64,000 nucleotides of DNA, taken from contig JANXCC010000003.1 in the NCBI GenBank assembly GCA_025060395.1, positions 1 to 64,000 of the forward strand, written 5' to 3'. Shown here in pieces: positions 36,165-44,952 of this stretch (its first letter is position 1; every line of letters starts with the position of its first letter). This DNA is from Candidatus Bipolaricaulota bacterium (GTDB lineage: Bacteria; Bipolaricaulota; Bipolaricaulia; RBG-16-55-9; DRXL01). The notes under the pieces are model-generated. The model did not search any database and was not told where the DNA came from. It saw nothing but the letters and a program-made list of their open reading frames with translations. The position numbers and the translations under genes are program-made.

Positions 36165-37454
36165 ATGGACAAGGTCTTTCGCGACCCGGTGCACAATCTC
36201 ATCAGGTTCGATAAAGAGCGCGAGAGATTGGTTCTCGAACTGATTGATACCCCTCAATTGCAGCGCCTGCGCAATATCCGTCAGCTCGGCGTGACCTCCC
36301 TCGTCTACCCCGGAGCGACTCACACGCGCTTCTCTCACGCCCTCGGCACGGCCTTCTTGATGAAAAGAGTTCTCGAGCACTTTCAGGAACTCAATCCGCC
36401 ACCCGCTCTGCACCGCCTGCTCGACGAACACCACGAGCTCCTCTTGGCAGCAGCGCTCGTGCACGATGTGGGCCATCTGCCCTTCTCCCATCTCTTAGAA
36501 GAGTTCACGCGTATCCCTCACGAAGCCTGGACGGTTCGCATCCTCAGCGATCCCCAAAGCCCCATACACGCCCTCTTGACAAGAGCACACCCCTCCTACC
36601 CTACCCAGATCATCCGGCTCCTCCAGAGAACATTTCAGCCGGCATTTGCCGTCAAATTGCTCTCCAGCCAGCTCGACGTGGATCGCATGGAGTATCTCGT
36701 GCGAGATAGCCTCTACACCGGGGTCACGTATGGGTACTTCGACGTGAACTGGCTCATCCATAGCTTGAGACTCGTCGAGCAACGCAACGATTGGGAGGTA
36801 GCCATAGATGTACGCAAGGGGCTGCACGCCGCGGAAGGCTACGTGCTCGCCCGGTACTATATGTACCAACAAGTCTATCATCATAAGACGACGCGCGCCG
36901 CTGACGTTATGATGCGCAAGATCCTCCAGAGGGCCGCGGATCTTCTGCGCGCGGGACGCGAGCTTCCCATGCCTCCACCCTTGAGAAAACTGCTCCTCAC
37001 TCCCCATGCCCTCACCCTAGCCGATCACCTGCAGTTGGATGACACCACGATCCTGGCAGCCCTCCACACGTGGCAGGAGACCGACGACCATATCCTCGCC
37101 GATCTCACGCGGCGGTTTGTCCACCGACGCCTCTTCAAAACCCTCGATATGCCCCTGGAAGAGTTCACCGCCTGGTCCAGGCAACTGCGCGAGCTCGTGA
37201 GTGAGGCGGGCTTCGATCCAGAATACTATTTAGCGCTCGACCGAGCGAGCGATGACCCCTACACCGATCGGTATCTGTGGGCCAGCGGCGAGGTGGGAGA
37301 GAATATCTTCCTGGTGAACGAGGCGGGCGAGCTTCTCGAGTTGGCCTATGCCTCGGACGTCATCGGGGCGGTGCGCAATAAGACCTTCAGTCAAGACCGA
37401 CTCTGCTTCCCTGAAGAGCTCCGGGAGCCAATCCGACGCTTGCTCGGACGCTAA
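36165..37454 (+). CDS. HD-domain phosphohydrolase (dNTPase-like)
   Basis: This 429-residue protein belongs to the HD superfamily group related to dGTPase/SAMHD1. QRLRNIRQLG and YPGATHTRFSHALGTAFL supply the first metal His, HDVGHLPFSHLLEE the HD pair, and SSQLDVDRMEYLVRDSLYTG the final Asp. Hydrolysis of dNTPs is the likely activity. No ribosome binding site precedes ATG 36165, matching the leaderless promoter; ATG 36156 lies within the -10 element. It converges with the Nudix gene, overlapping by 4 bases. Confidence 0.82.
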   Translation: MDKVFRDPVHNLIRFDKERERLVLELIDTPQLQRLRNIRQLGVTSLVYPGATHTRFSHALGTAFLMKRVLEHFQELNPPPALHRLLDEHHELLLAAALVHDVGHLPFSHLLEEFTRIPHEAWTVRILSDPQSPIHALLTRAHPSYPTQIIRLLQRTFQPAFAVKLLSSQLDVDRMEYLVRDSLYTGVTYGYFDVNWLIHSLRLVEQRNDWEVAIDVRKGLHAAEGYVLARYYMYQQVYHHKTTRAADVMMRKILQRAADLLRAGRELPMPPPLRKLLLTPHALTLADHLQLDDTTILAALHTWQETDDHILADLTRRFVHRRLFKTLDMPLEEFTAWSRQLRELVSEAGFDPEYYLALDRASDDPYTDRYLWASGEVGENIFLVNEAGELLELAYASDVIGAVRNKTFSQDRLCFPEELREPIRRLLGR

Positions 37455-37876
37455 CGGCTCTCTTGGGCTTGGAGGAATCTCTCGGCCTTGTCGAGAAGCT
37501 CTTGGGCGTTCTCGAAACTGAGCCGTTGCCGCGTGCGCTCATACGACGCCCACAGATACTCGCAATGTTCCCCAGAGAGCCTCACGGCAGACGAACGCGC
37601 CCGCCCTAAAAAATAGATGGCCTCTTTCGAAAAGTTCCTCAAGCCGCGCGTAAACTCATAGCGAATCACTTCCCGGAAGCCGGGAAGGATCTCCACAGCG
37701 ATCCCGGTCTCTTCGTGAAGCTCCCGCAAGGCCGCCGTTGCCTCGTCCTCGTCGGACTCGACGCGCCCTTTGGGAAAACCCCAGTGGCCGCCACTGGCAC
37801 TCCGCAACAGTAAATACTCGCGACCGGCGGGACCGTCCCGAAAGACAATCACGCCGGCCGACCGCTCCGTCTCCAT
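37451..37876 (-). CDS. Nudix hydrolase (Ap4A hydrolase-like)
   Basis: The Nudix box is present as GRVESDEDEATAALRELHEE followed by TGI, with all metal-binding Glu residues. The N-terminus SAGVIVFRDGPAGREYLLLR and GHWGFPKGRVE match diadenosine tetraphosphate hydrolases of about 140 residues. Its ATG lies 2 bases after the rpoB stop, so translation is coupled to rpoB, in the place normally held by rpoC. Confidence 0.88.
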   Translation of the reverse strand: METERSAGVIVFRDGPAGREYLLLRSASGGHWGFPKGRVESDEDEATAALRELHEETGIAVEILPGFREVIRYEFTRGLRNFSKEAIYFLGRARSSAVRLSGEHCEYLWASYERTRQRLSFENAQELLDKAERFLQAQESR

Positions 37877-37878
37877 AA

Positions 37879-40800
37879 TCAGTCTAAGTCGATCTCATGG
37901 TCTTTTTCATCGTAGGCTCGGACGCTCAGGCCGAGGCTCTTCAGCTCCTTCACTAACACCTTGAAAGATTCGGGCAAGCCCGGCTTGGGGAACTCCTCCC
38001 CCTTGAAGATCGCCTTGTACAGCTGCACTCGCCCGCGAGTGTCATCGCTCTTGAGGGTGAGCATCTCTTGGAGGGTAGCAGCGGCGCCATACGCTTCAAG
38101 GGCCCAGACCTCCATCTCACCCAAGCGCTGACCACCCATCTGCGCCTTGCCCCCCAACGGCTGCTGCGTGATCAAGCTATAGGGCCCCACCGAGCGCGCA
38201 TGGATCTTCTCGTCGGCTATATGCTCGAGCTTCAGCATATACATATAGCCGACGGTGACGGGGTGTTCAAACGGCTCGCCGGTGCGCCCATCACGCAAGA
38301 TCACCTTGCCCATGGGATATTGCGGGTCATCGCCCTCGGCCAAGCCATGCTTGACCCGTTCCTGATAGAGCTCGGTGAGGATCTGATCTTCAGGAGCGCC
38401 GTCGAAGACCGGGGAGGCCATATACTCGCCCTTCAGGTGGGCCAGCCATCCCAAGTGGGCTTCGAAGACTTGGCCGAGGTTCATGCGCGAGGGCACCCCT
38501 AGAGGGTTCAAGATCATATCGACGGGGGTGCCATCGGGCAGATAGGGCATGTCCTCGACGGGGAGGATCTTGGCGATAACCCCTTTGTTGCCGTGCCGCC
38601 CCGCCAGCTTATCCCCGATAGAGATCTTCTTGCGTTGGGCAACGTAGACTTTGACCAGCTGATTGACCCCAGGCTCAAGCTCATCCCCCTTGTCGCGCGA
38701 GAACTTCTTCACTCGGATGACTTTGCCCCCTTCGGTCGTCGGCGGCAAGCGCAGCGAGGTATTGCGCACGTTGCGGGAGCGCTCCCCGAAGATCGACTTG
38801 AAGATGCGCTCTTCGGGAGTGGGTTCGGTCTCGCCCTTGGGGGTGATCTTGCCCACGAGAATATCGCCCATCTTCACTTCCGTTCCCACGCGGACTACCC
38901 CGTCCTCGTCGAGATTTCTCAGCTCCTCCTTGCTCAAGTCCGGGATATCGTCGGTGATCTCTTCGGGGCCGAGCTTGGTCTCTTCGGCCCGGACTTCATA
39001 CTCCTGGATGTGAATCGAATCTAAGATATCTTCTCTCACCAAGCGCTCGCTGATCACGATAGCGTCTTCGTAGTTATAGCCTTCAAAGGGCAAGAAACAG
39101 ACCAAGACGTTGACGCCGAGCGCCAGCTCCCCGTGATCCATGGCGGGGCCATCGGCCAAGATATCGCCCTTCTTGACCTTCTGTCCCACGCGGACGATGG
39201 GACGCTGATGGAAGAGGGTATCTTGGTTCGTCCGGTCGAAGGTGACGAGCTGATAGACGTGTTCCTTGCGCCCAGGGGATTTGACGATGATCTTCTGCGC
39301 GTCGACGTAGGAGACGACTCCATCTTCTTCCGCGATGACGAGCATACCAGAGTCTCGAGCGACTTTGGCTTCCATGCCCGTCCCCACGTAGGGCGCTTGT
39401 GGCTTGAGCAGCGGGACGGCTTGACGTTGCATGTTCGCTCCCATGAGGGCGCGGTTGGAGTCGTCGTGCTCCAAGAATGGGATCAGTGACGCGGAGACGC
39501 TCACTAGTGCCGATGGAGAGACTTCCAGGAAGTCGACTTCTTCGCGCGGCACGACCCGAATGTTCTCGCGCCCCGTGCGGATCTCGACTTCTTTGGGAAT
39601 GATCTTGCCGTCTTTATCGAGGGGAACGGTCGCGGGCGCGATCTTATAGCGCTCTTCCTCATCGGCCATGAGATATTTGATCTCACCCGTCACCTTGCCA
39701 TTCTTGACCACGCGATAGGGCGCTTCGAGAAAGCCATACTCATTGATCCGCGCATAGGTGGCCATGCTGGTGATCAATCCGATGTTTTGGCCTTCAGGGG
39801 TCTCGATAGGGCAGATGCGATCATAGTGGGAGGGGTGGACATCGCGCACTTCGATGCTGGCGCGGCGCTTCTTCATCGCGCCTCCCAGGGCCGAGAGTCG
39901 GCGCTTATGGGTCAGTTCTGTCAACGGATTGGTCTGCTCCAAGAACTGGGAGAGCCGCCCCACATAGAAGAGCTTATTGAGCGCGGCTTGCACGATCCGC
40001 CCGCTGATGAGATTGCGCAAAGGCTCTTCTTCTTCTTCGAGGAGTGACTTGCTGAGCCGATCTTGGGCGAGGCGAGCCATGCGGCGTAAGCCCTCGCGCA
40101 ATCTGGTATACGCGGTCTCACCGGGGGTCTCGACCCTCTTGTTTGCCAGATGGTCTTTATCATCCACCAACAACGGATTAGAGGGAACTTCCAGAAGGCG
40201 TTTGAGGGTGAGCGCGATCTCCTCTTTGTGGAGGATCGTGTCATATTCAGGACGATCCAATCCCAATTTCTTGTTGACCATGAATCGCCCCACCCGCGAG
40301 AGGCTGAAGGTCTCCGGGTTGAAGAAGAGATTGATGAAGAAGTCTTGTTTGGTCTTTTGAGTGGGGCGCTCGGCCCCGCGCAGCTTCCGATAGATGAGAT
40401 CGAGCGCGGCTTCTGCCGAGGTCGTCTTGTCCTCGTCGAGGCTGCGCTGGATGGCGCGATCCAAGCACTGGACACGAGGGGGCTGCGCCCGCACGATCTG
40501 CTCGATGAGATCTGGGGTGAGACGCTCCCCCTCGCGGGCGATCACCTTCCCATTGGTGATCGGCTCGGTGATCGTGCAGTCGACGAAGCGCGAGAGTTTC
40601 TCTGCCGTAATAGGGTTGAGCACCACCGAGTAGAGCTTATAGATATCCGCGGTGGTATAGCCCAAGGCTCGCAAGAGCACGGTTGGGGGGAGGTTGCCCT
40701 TGCGATCCAATTGGGCTACGACCCGCTCTTTCTTGGTGTCGAGCACGAACTCCAGCCAGGCTCCGTAGTCAGGGAGGATCTGGGCACGATACTCAGTGGG

Positions 40801-41220
40801 GCCTTCCTTGGTGAAATAGACGCCGGGGGAGCGCGTCAGGTGATTGACCAAGGCGTTCTCCGAACCGTTGATGATGAACGTCCCCCGCTTGGTCATCAGG
40901 GGGATGTCGGCGATATAGAGCTCATCTTCCTTGATCTTCTTGCCGTTCTGCTTGAGGATTCCCTTGACGCGGAGCGTTGCGGCGTACGTTAAGTTTTTGT
41001 CCTTGCATTCTTGTTCAGAATACGGGGATGGGACGAGCCGGGGGTCTTTCAGCTCGAGCTCGAGCCCTTCCTGCCCATCACCCTTAATAGGGCTGATCTC
41101 CCGGATGAGTTGAGCGATCCCTTCGGTGAGGAACCACTCATAGGAGCGCTTCTGATCCCGTAACAGATAGGGGAGTTCGATGGCGTGGCCGACACGGCCC
41201 CACAGACGACGTGCGCGCAT
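37879..41220 (-). CDS. rpoB: RNA polymerase subunit beta
   Basis: RpoB is the catalytic beta subunit. The 1113-residue protein is complete. It includes NPLTELTHKRRLSALGG in the rifampicin region, HPSHYDRICPIETPEGQNIG, GYNYEDAIVISERLV and the C-terminal GGKAQMGGQRLGEMEVWALE. It lacks the large lineage-specific insertions of E. coli RpoB. SD AAGGAGGG precedes the ATG. Upstream are rplL and the L10-L1-L11 genes; downstream a Nudix gene follows at 2 bases and rpoC is absent from the window. Confidence 0.96.
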   Translation of the reverse strand: MRARRLWGRVGHAIELPYLLRDQKRSYEWFLTEGIAQLIREISPIKGDGQEGLELELKDPRLVPSPYSEQECKDKNLTYAATLRVKGILKQNGKKIKEDELYIADIPLMTKRGTFIINGSENALVNHLTRSPGVYFTKEGPTEYRAQILPDYGAWLEFVLDTKKERVVAQLDRKGNLPPTVLLRALGYTTADIYKLYSVVLNPITAEKLSRFVDCTITEPITNGKVIAREGERLTPDLIEQIVRAQPPRVQCLDRAIQRSLDEDKTTSAEAALDLIYRKLRGAERPTQKTKQDFFINLFFNPETFSLSRVGRFMVNKKLGLDRPEYDTILHKEEIALTLKRLLEVPSNPLLVDDKDHLANKRVETPGETAYTRLREGLRRMARLAQDRLSKSLLEEEEEPLRNLISGRIVQAALNKLFYVGRLSQFLEQTNPLTELTHKRRLSALGGAMKKRRASIEVRDVHPSHYDRICPIETPEGQNIGLITSMATYARINEYGFLEAPYRVVKNGKVTGEIKYLMADEEERYKIAPATVPLDKDGKIIPKEVEIRTGRENIRVVPREEVDFLEVSPSALVSVSASLIPFLEHDDSNRALMGANMQRQAVPLLKPQAPYVGTGMEAKVARDSGMLVIAEEDGVVSYVDAQKIIVKSPGRKEHVYQLVTFDRTNQDTLFHQRPIVRVGQKVKKGDILADGPAMDHGELALGVNVLVCFLPFEGYNYEDAIVISERLVREDILDSIHIQEYEVRAEETKLGPEEITDDIPDLSKEELRNLDEDGVVRVGTEVKMGDILVGKITPKGETEPTPEERIFKSIFGERSRNVRNTSLRLPPTTEGGKVIRVKKFSRDKGDELEPGVNQLVKVYVAQRKKISIGDKLAGRHGNKGVIAKILPVEDMPYLPDGTPVDMILNPLGVPSRMNLGQVFEAHLGWLAHLKGEYMASPVFDGAPEDQILTELYQERVKHGLAEGDDPQYPMGKVILRDGRTGEPFEHPVTVGYMYMLKLEHIADEKIHARSVGPYSLITQQPLGGKAQMGGQRLGEMEVWALEAYGAAATLQEMLTLKSDDTRGRVQLYKAIFKGEEFPKPGLPESFKVLVKELKSLGLSVRAYDEKDHEIDLD

Positions 41221-41249
41221 AACCCTCCTTCACCCCAACGCACACTACA

Positions 41250-41648
41250 CTATTTGATCTCGACCTCCGCTCCCACGGCAACTAACTGCTCCTTGATCTT
41301 ATTGGCCTCCTCTTCCGTGAGCCCGTCCTTAATGACGGCAGGGAGGTTATCGACGAGGTCTTTGCTCTCCTTGAGCCCCTTTCCCGTGATGTCCTTAACG
41401 ACTTTGATGAGTTGGACCTTCTGCTGGCCGGCGTTCTTGAGCACGACCTTGAACGTCGTCTTCTCCGCCGTGGCCGCCGCCGCCCCACCGGCCGGAGCTC
41501 CCGCGCCAGGCATGGGGGCCATCATCATGGGCACTCCAGCAGCAGCCTTCACTCCAAACTTCTCCTCGAGAGCTTTCACAAGCTCCGCGAGCTCCTTGAC
41601 GGTCATCTGCTCGACCGTAGCCACGATCTCTTGGATATTGACAGCCAT
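41250..41648 (-). CDS. rplL: Ribosomal protein L7/L12
   Basis: L12 forms the stalk that recruits translation GTPases. The N-terminal dimerisation part ([20 protein letters not shown]), the Ala/Pro-rich hinge ([14 protein letters not shown]) and the C-terminal domain ([20 protein letters not shown] to GAEVEIK) are all present. ATG 41648 has GGAGGG, so the upstream TTG is not used. It has 132 residues and ends 29 bases before rpoB. Confidence 0.95.
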   Translation of the reverse strand: MAVNIQEIVATVEQMTVKELAELVKALEEKFGVKAAAGVPMMMAPMPGAGAPAGGAAAATAEKTTFKVVLKNAGQQKVQLIKVVKDITGKGLKESKDLVDNLPAVIKDGLTEEEANKIKEQLVAVGAEVEIK

Positions 41649-41681
41649 GAGCAATCCCTCCTAAGGATTTCGATAATATCT

Positions 41682-42221
41682 CTAAGATGCTGGGGGTGGT
41701 GTCTGGTGCTCTCCCTCGCGCTTCTTGCGGATCTCATCTAAGACGCTGACAAAATCGCGCAGCAGCGCACTGAGCACGCTCGCTACCTGCTGGATTGGTG
41801 CCTGGAAAGCATTGACCAGCATGGCGAGCAACTCCTGACGGCTGGGCAGATTGGCCAACTGTTCTACCTCCTGGGCGCTGACGAGAACACCCTCCATGAT
41901 GCCGCCCTTGATCTTATACTTTTCAAATCTCTTCGTCAATTCCCAGGAGACCTTAAACGCCAGTGCCGGATCATCATAGCTGATGCACAGCCCTGTGGGG
42001 CCACGCAGAGAGAGCTCTTTGATGCCGACGCGCTCTGCGGCCAGTCGCGCCAGGGTATTTTGCACCACGCGGTACTCCAACCCATGCTTGCGCAGCTCCC
42101 GGCGCAGCTCGACCATATCAGAGGCCGTCAACCCGTGAAAATCCGTAAAGACGATCCCTTTGGATCTCCGCAAACGCTCTTCCAAGAGAGCAACAGTTTG
42201 CTCCTTCTCCGCCGTAGGCAT
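41682..42221 (-). CDS. rplJ: Ribosomal protein L10
   Basis: L10 anchors L12 dimers to the ribosome. GIVFTDFHGLTASDMVELRR and VVQNTLARLA are family sequences, and a C-terminal helix that binds L12 follows (QQVASVLSALLRDFVSVLDE). The 179-residue length is usual. It sits between rplA and rplL. Confidence 0.94.
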   Translation of the reverse strand: MPTAEKEQTVALLEERLRRSKGIVFTDFHGLTASDMVELRRELRKHGLEYRVVQNTLARLAAERVGIKELSLRGPTGLCISYDDPALAFKVSWELTKRFEKYKIKGGIMEGVLVSAQEVEQLANLPSRQELLAMLVNAFQAPIQQVASVLSALLRDFVSVLDEIRKKREGEHQTPPPAS

Positions 42222-42234
42222 AGCTGTTCCTCCC

Positions 42235-42948
42235 CTAGAGCTGCCGCGCGGCCACCAGCTTCAGCAAGTCATCGGGATCGACCTTGATCCCTGGCCCCAG
42301 CGTCGAGCTGATCGTGACTGACTTGATCAGGCGCCCCTTGATATCCGCGGGCTTCTCCTCGAGAATAGCTGCGGCTAGGGCCACGAGATTCTCCTTCAGC
42401 TGCTCCGCGGGAAACGAGCACCGCCCAAAGGACGAGTGGATATTGCCGTATTCGTCGAGGCGGAACTCGAGCTTGCCACGCTTGAGCTCCTTGATAGCTG
42501 TTCCAAGGTCGGGGGTGACCGTGCCGGATTTGGGGCTGGGCATGAGCCCGCGGGGGCCTAGGATCTTCCCGATCTTGCTGACGATCCCCATCATGTCAGG
42601 CGTTGCCACGACGCGATCAAACTCGAGCCAGCCCCCTTCGATCTTCTTCACCAAGTCCTCACCGCCGACGTAGTCGGCCCCGGCCTCTTGAGCCTCCTTG
42701 ATCTTCTCCCCCTTGGCAAAAGCGAGCACCGTGACAGACCGTCCCGTCCCATGGGGGAGCGTCACCGTCCCCCGAATGCGATGCTCATTCTTCTTTGGGT
42801 CGACCGCCAAGCGAAAGGCCGCATCGGCCGACTCGTCGAATCTCGCAGTCGCACACTCTTTCATGAGCTTGATCGCTTCGTCAACGGTATAGAACTTGGT
42901 GCGATCGACCTTCTGACGCACGGCCAGATAGCGCTTGCTTCGCTCCAT
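42235..42948 (-). CDS. rplA: Ribosomal protein L1
   Basis: L1 forms the mobile L1 stalk. Signature segments include GTVTLPHGTGRSVTVLAFAK, GADYVGGEDL and GPRGLMPSPKSGTVT. The 237 residues are typical. A GGGGAG ribosome binding site precedes the ATG, 8 bases after rplK. Confidence 0.95.
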   Translation of the reverse strand: MERSKRYLAVRQKVDRTKFYTVDEAIKLMKECATARFDESADAAFRLAVDPKKNEHRIRGTVTLPHGTGRSVTVLAFAKGEKIKEAQEAGADYVGGEDLVKKIEGGWLEFDRVVATPDMMGIVSKIGKILGPRGLMPSPKSGTVTPDLGTAIKELKRGKLEFRLDEYGNIHSSFGRCSFPAEQLKENLVALAAAILEEKPADIKGRLIKSVTISSTLGPGIKVDPDDLLKLVAARQL

Positions 42949-42956
42949 AGTCTCCC

Positions 42957-43397
42957 CTAGCCCTCTACAATCTCGATGCCCATGTTGCGCGCCGTGCCGG
43001 CAAGCGTCTTCATGGCGGCCTCGAGCGAGGTGACGTTCATATCAGCCATCTTGATCTCAGCGATGCGTCGGAGCTGCTCGACCGTGATCTTGCCCACTTT
43101 GACGGTATTGGGGTGGCTCGATCCCTTCGGAACGCCCGCGGCCCGCTTGAGCAGCTCGCTGGCCGGCGGCTTCTTCAAGACGAAGTCAAAGGACTTATCA
43201 GCATAGATGGTGATCTGCACGGGAATGATGAGCCCCTTCTCTTCGTTCTTGGTTGCCTCGTTGAAGCGCTTGCAGAACTCGGCGATATTGATCTTATGCT
43301 CGGCCAGCGCTGGCCCGACGGGGGGCGCTGGGGTCGCCTGGCCCGCAGGCAATTGGAGCTTCACCACCGCAGTAACTTGCTTTTTGGCAGCTGCCAT
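42957..43397 (-). CDS. rplK: Ribosomal protein L11
   Basis: L11 binds the GTPase-associated centre of 23S r[42 protein letters not shown] and [14 protein letters not shown] are diagnostic. ATG 43397 has AAGGAGTG at good spacing, so the preceding GTG is not used. It has 146 residues. Confidence 0.95.
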   Translation of the reverse strand: MAAAKKQVTAVVKLQLPAGQATPAPPVGPALAEHKINIAEFCKRFNEATKNEEKGLIIPVQITIYADKSFDFVLKKPPASELLKRAAGVPKGSSHPNTVKVGKITVEQLRRIAEIKMADMNVTSLEAAMKTLAGTARNMGIEIVEG

Positions 43398-43412
43398 CAC
43401 CAGTCACACTCC

Positions 43413-44492
43413 TTAAATCTTCTGAATGCTCTCAAAGGGTAAGTCGACGCGCGTCTCGCGCCCAAAGATCTTGACGACCACCGTGGCGATCTCGCGCTCC
43501 TTGTCGAGCTCGACAATGGCACCGGTGAAATCCGCAAATGGCCCCTCGATGATCTCCACAACCTCGCCGACTTCAAATTCAACCTCGATCTTGGGGCCGA
43601 CGGCCTTGGGCGCCTCGAGCAACCCCGCCCGACGCTTGACAACTTTCATCTCTTCTTCGCTCAAGGGCAAAGGGGGATTGCCCACAAAGCGACATTTGAT
43701 CCCTTCCGTCAACCGCAGGACCTCCTGGTCCATCTCCATAAAGGCGAAGATATACCCAGGGAAGAGCCGACGCTTCTCAATATACTGCACGGCCACGACC
43801 CGCTTGTCCTTGTACTCTTTAATCTTGACGAGCCCTGAGGCCCGAGACTCGATCCTATCTTCTTTCTCGATCATGTCTCCTTGCTTGAGCGTGACCCCTT
43901 CCTTGAGCCGAACAAGATACTTCTCCGGAACAAGCAGGGTCACGGTCTCCCCGGTGTCTAACCTCTCTAAGTGCACCCGCTTGACACGGTCACGCTGGAC
44001 TACAGTAGTCTTCACGGCGGGAGCGCGAAAGTTGGGATCGGAATCTGTCGTCAAGGGCACCCCCGGCGGGAGCTTCTCCCCTGTGCGAATATCGCGTCGA
44101 ATCCGTTTCTCCAGAGGGATAAGAAACTCCTCTTCATTGCGATTGCTCATCTCCACGATGACTCGTTGGAGTGTCTCGATCTTCTTGACCTTGGCATCGA
44201 AGTTCATGTATTTGGCCGGCTTGACGGCGATGAGCTCGCCCTTCTGAATGCGCTTGTTTGCCTCGACCTTCAGTTCGTATTCGTAGGGGATGCGATACTC
44301 CCCGGTGCGCCCGCGCCGCGCCTTGGAAGTGATGACCTCCTCGACAGGCGCGAGGAAGCGCACCTCCTTCCCATTGATCTCAAAGGCCGCGACCTTCTTC
44401 TCCAGCCCCAGCTGGCGCACCCGCTGCTCCAAGAGCTCTGCCACCTTCAGTTCGCTGCCCGCGTAGGTCTGGATTGCATACCACCGTTTCAT
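43413..44492 (-). CDS. nusG: Transcription factor NusG with a large internal insertion
   Basis: NusG links RNA polymerase to Rho and the ribosome. The NGN domain begins with KRWYAIQTYAGSELKVAELL and resumes at KRRLFPGYIFAFMEM (about residue 240); the KOW domain is FEVGEVVEIIEGPFADFTGA (about 305-335). About 185 extra residues (roughly 52-238) interrupt the NGN domain, giving 359 residues where about 180 is usual. Thermotoga NusG (about 353 residues) has a comparable insertion. Genes secE and rplK flank it in the usual order. Confidence 0.93.
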   Translation of the reverse strand: MKRWYAIQTYAGSELKVAELLEQRVRQLGLEKKVAAFEINGKEVRFLAPVEEVITSKARRGRTGEYRIPYEYELKVEANKRIQKGELIAVKPAKYMNFDAKVKKIETLQRVIVEMSNRNEEEFLIPLEKRIRRDIRTGEKLPPGVPLTTDSDPNFRAPAVKTTVVQRDRVKRVHLERLDTGETVTLLVPEKYLVRLKEGVTLKQGDMIEKEDRIESRASGLVKIKEYKDKRVVAVQYIEKRRLFPGYIFAFMEMDQEVLRLTEGIKCRFVGNPPLPLSEEEMKVVKRRAGLLEAPKAVGPKIEVEFEVGEVVEIIEGPFADFTGAIVELDKEREIATVVVKIFGRETRVDLPFESIQKI

Positions 44493-44496
44493 GCCC

Positions 44497-44685
44497 TTAT
44501 CGCCTCAGCAACGCTCTCACGAGATTCTGAAAGATAAAATCCCATATCCATACATAAAGCGAAAGCACCACGATGATGAAGAGCACAAGCGCCGTGAGGC
44601 CCATGACCTCGACGCGGTTGGGCCAAGTGATCCGCCGGAATTCTCCGCGCACCTCGCGTAAAAAACCAAGCACTCTCTCTCGCAT
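44497..44685 (-). CDS. secE: Preprotein translocase subunit SecE
   Basis: SecE clamps SecY in the translocon. This 62-residue minimal form has the amphipathic FLREVRGEFRRITWPNRVEV followed by one membrane helix (LTALVLFIIVVLSLYVWIWD). It lies 4 bases before nusG, the standard arrangement. Confidence 0.92.
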   Translation of the reverse strand: MRERVLGFLREVRGEFRRITWPNRVEVMGLTALVLFIIVVLSLYVWIWDFIFQNLVRALLRR

Positions 44686-44710
44686 CGGTCACCCCTCAAA
44701 TTCCAAGAAG

Positions 44711-44783
44711 CAGGCCCGGAGGGACTCGAACCCCCAACCTGCCGATTTGGAGTCGGCTGCTCTGCCAGTTGAGCTACGGGCCT
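44711..44783 (-). tRNA. tRNA-Trp (CCA)
   Basis: The reverse strand folds as a cloverleaf with acceptor AGGCCCG/CGGGCCT, D-arm TAGCTCAACTGGCAGAGCA, anticodon loop CTCCAAA (CCA) and T-arm GGGTTCGAGTCCC. The CCA end is not encoded. It lies between rpmG and secE, as in other bacteria. Confidence 0.93.
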
Positions 44784-44787
44784 CCGC

Positions 44788-44937
44788 TTAGACTTCTCTA
44801 TGCACCGTGTGCTTGCGACACCACTTGCAGTACTTCTTCAGCTCCAATTTGTTCCGAACGTTCTTTGGGTTCTTCGTCGTGTGATAGTTGCGATGGCGAC
44901 AGACCGTGCAGGCCAGCGTCACGTGCTCCTGCGGCAT
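44788..44937 (-). CDS. rpmG: Ribosomal protein L33
   Basis: The frame encodes 49 residues starting [20 protein letters not shown] and ending [16 protein letters not shown]. Two CxxC pairs show the zinc-binding form of L33. It lies between tuf and tRNA-Trp, the usual place. Confidence 0.93.
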   Translation of the reverse strand: MPQEHVTLACTVCRHRNYHTTKNPKNVRNKLELKKYCKWCRKHTVHREV

Positions 44938-44952
44938 AGCCTGATCGCTCCC

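Noticed and set aside
40150-40992. 280-codon open frame opposite rpoB
   Set aside because: The opposite frame is a complete, conserved rpoB; this one has no family resemblance or ribosome binding site.
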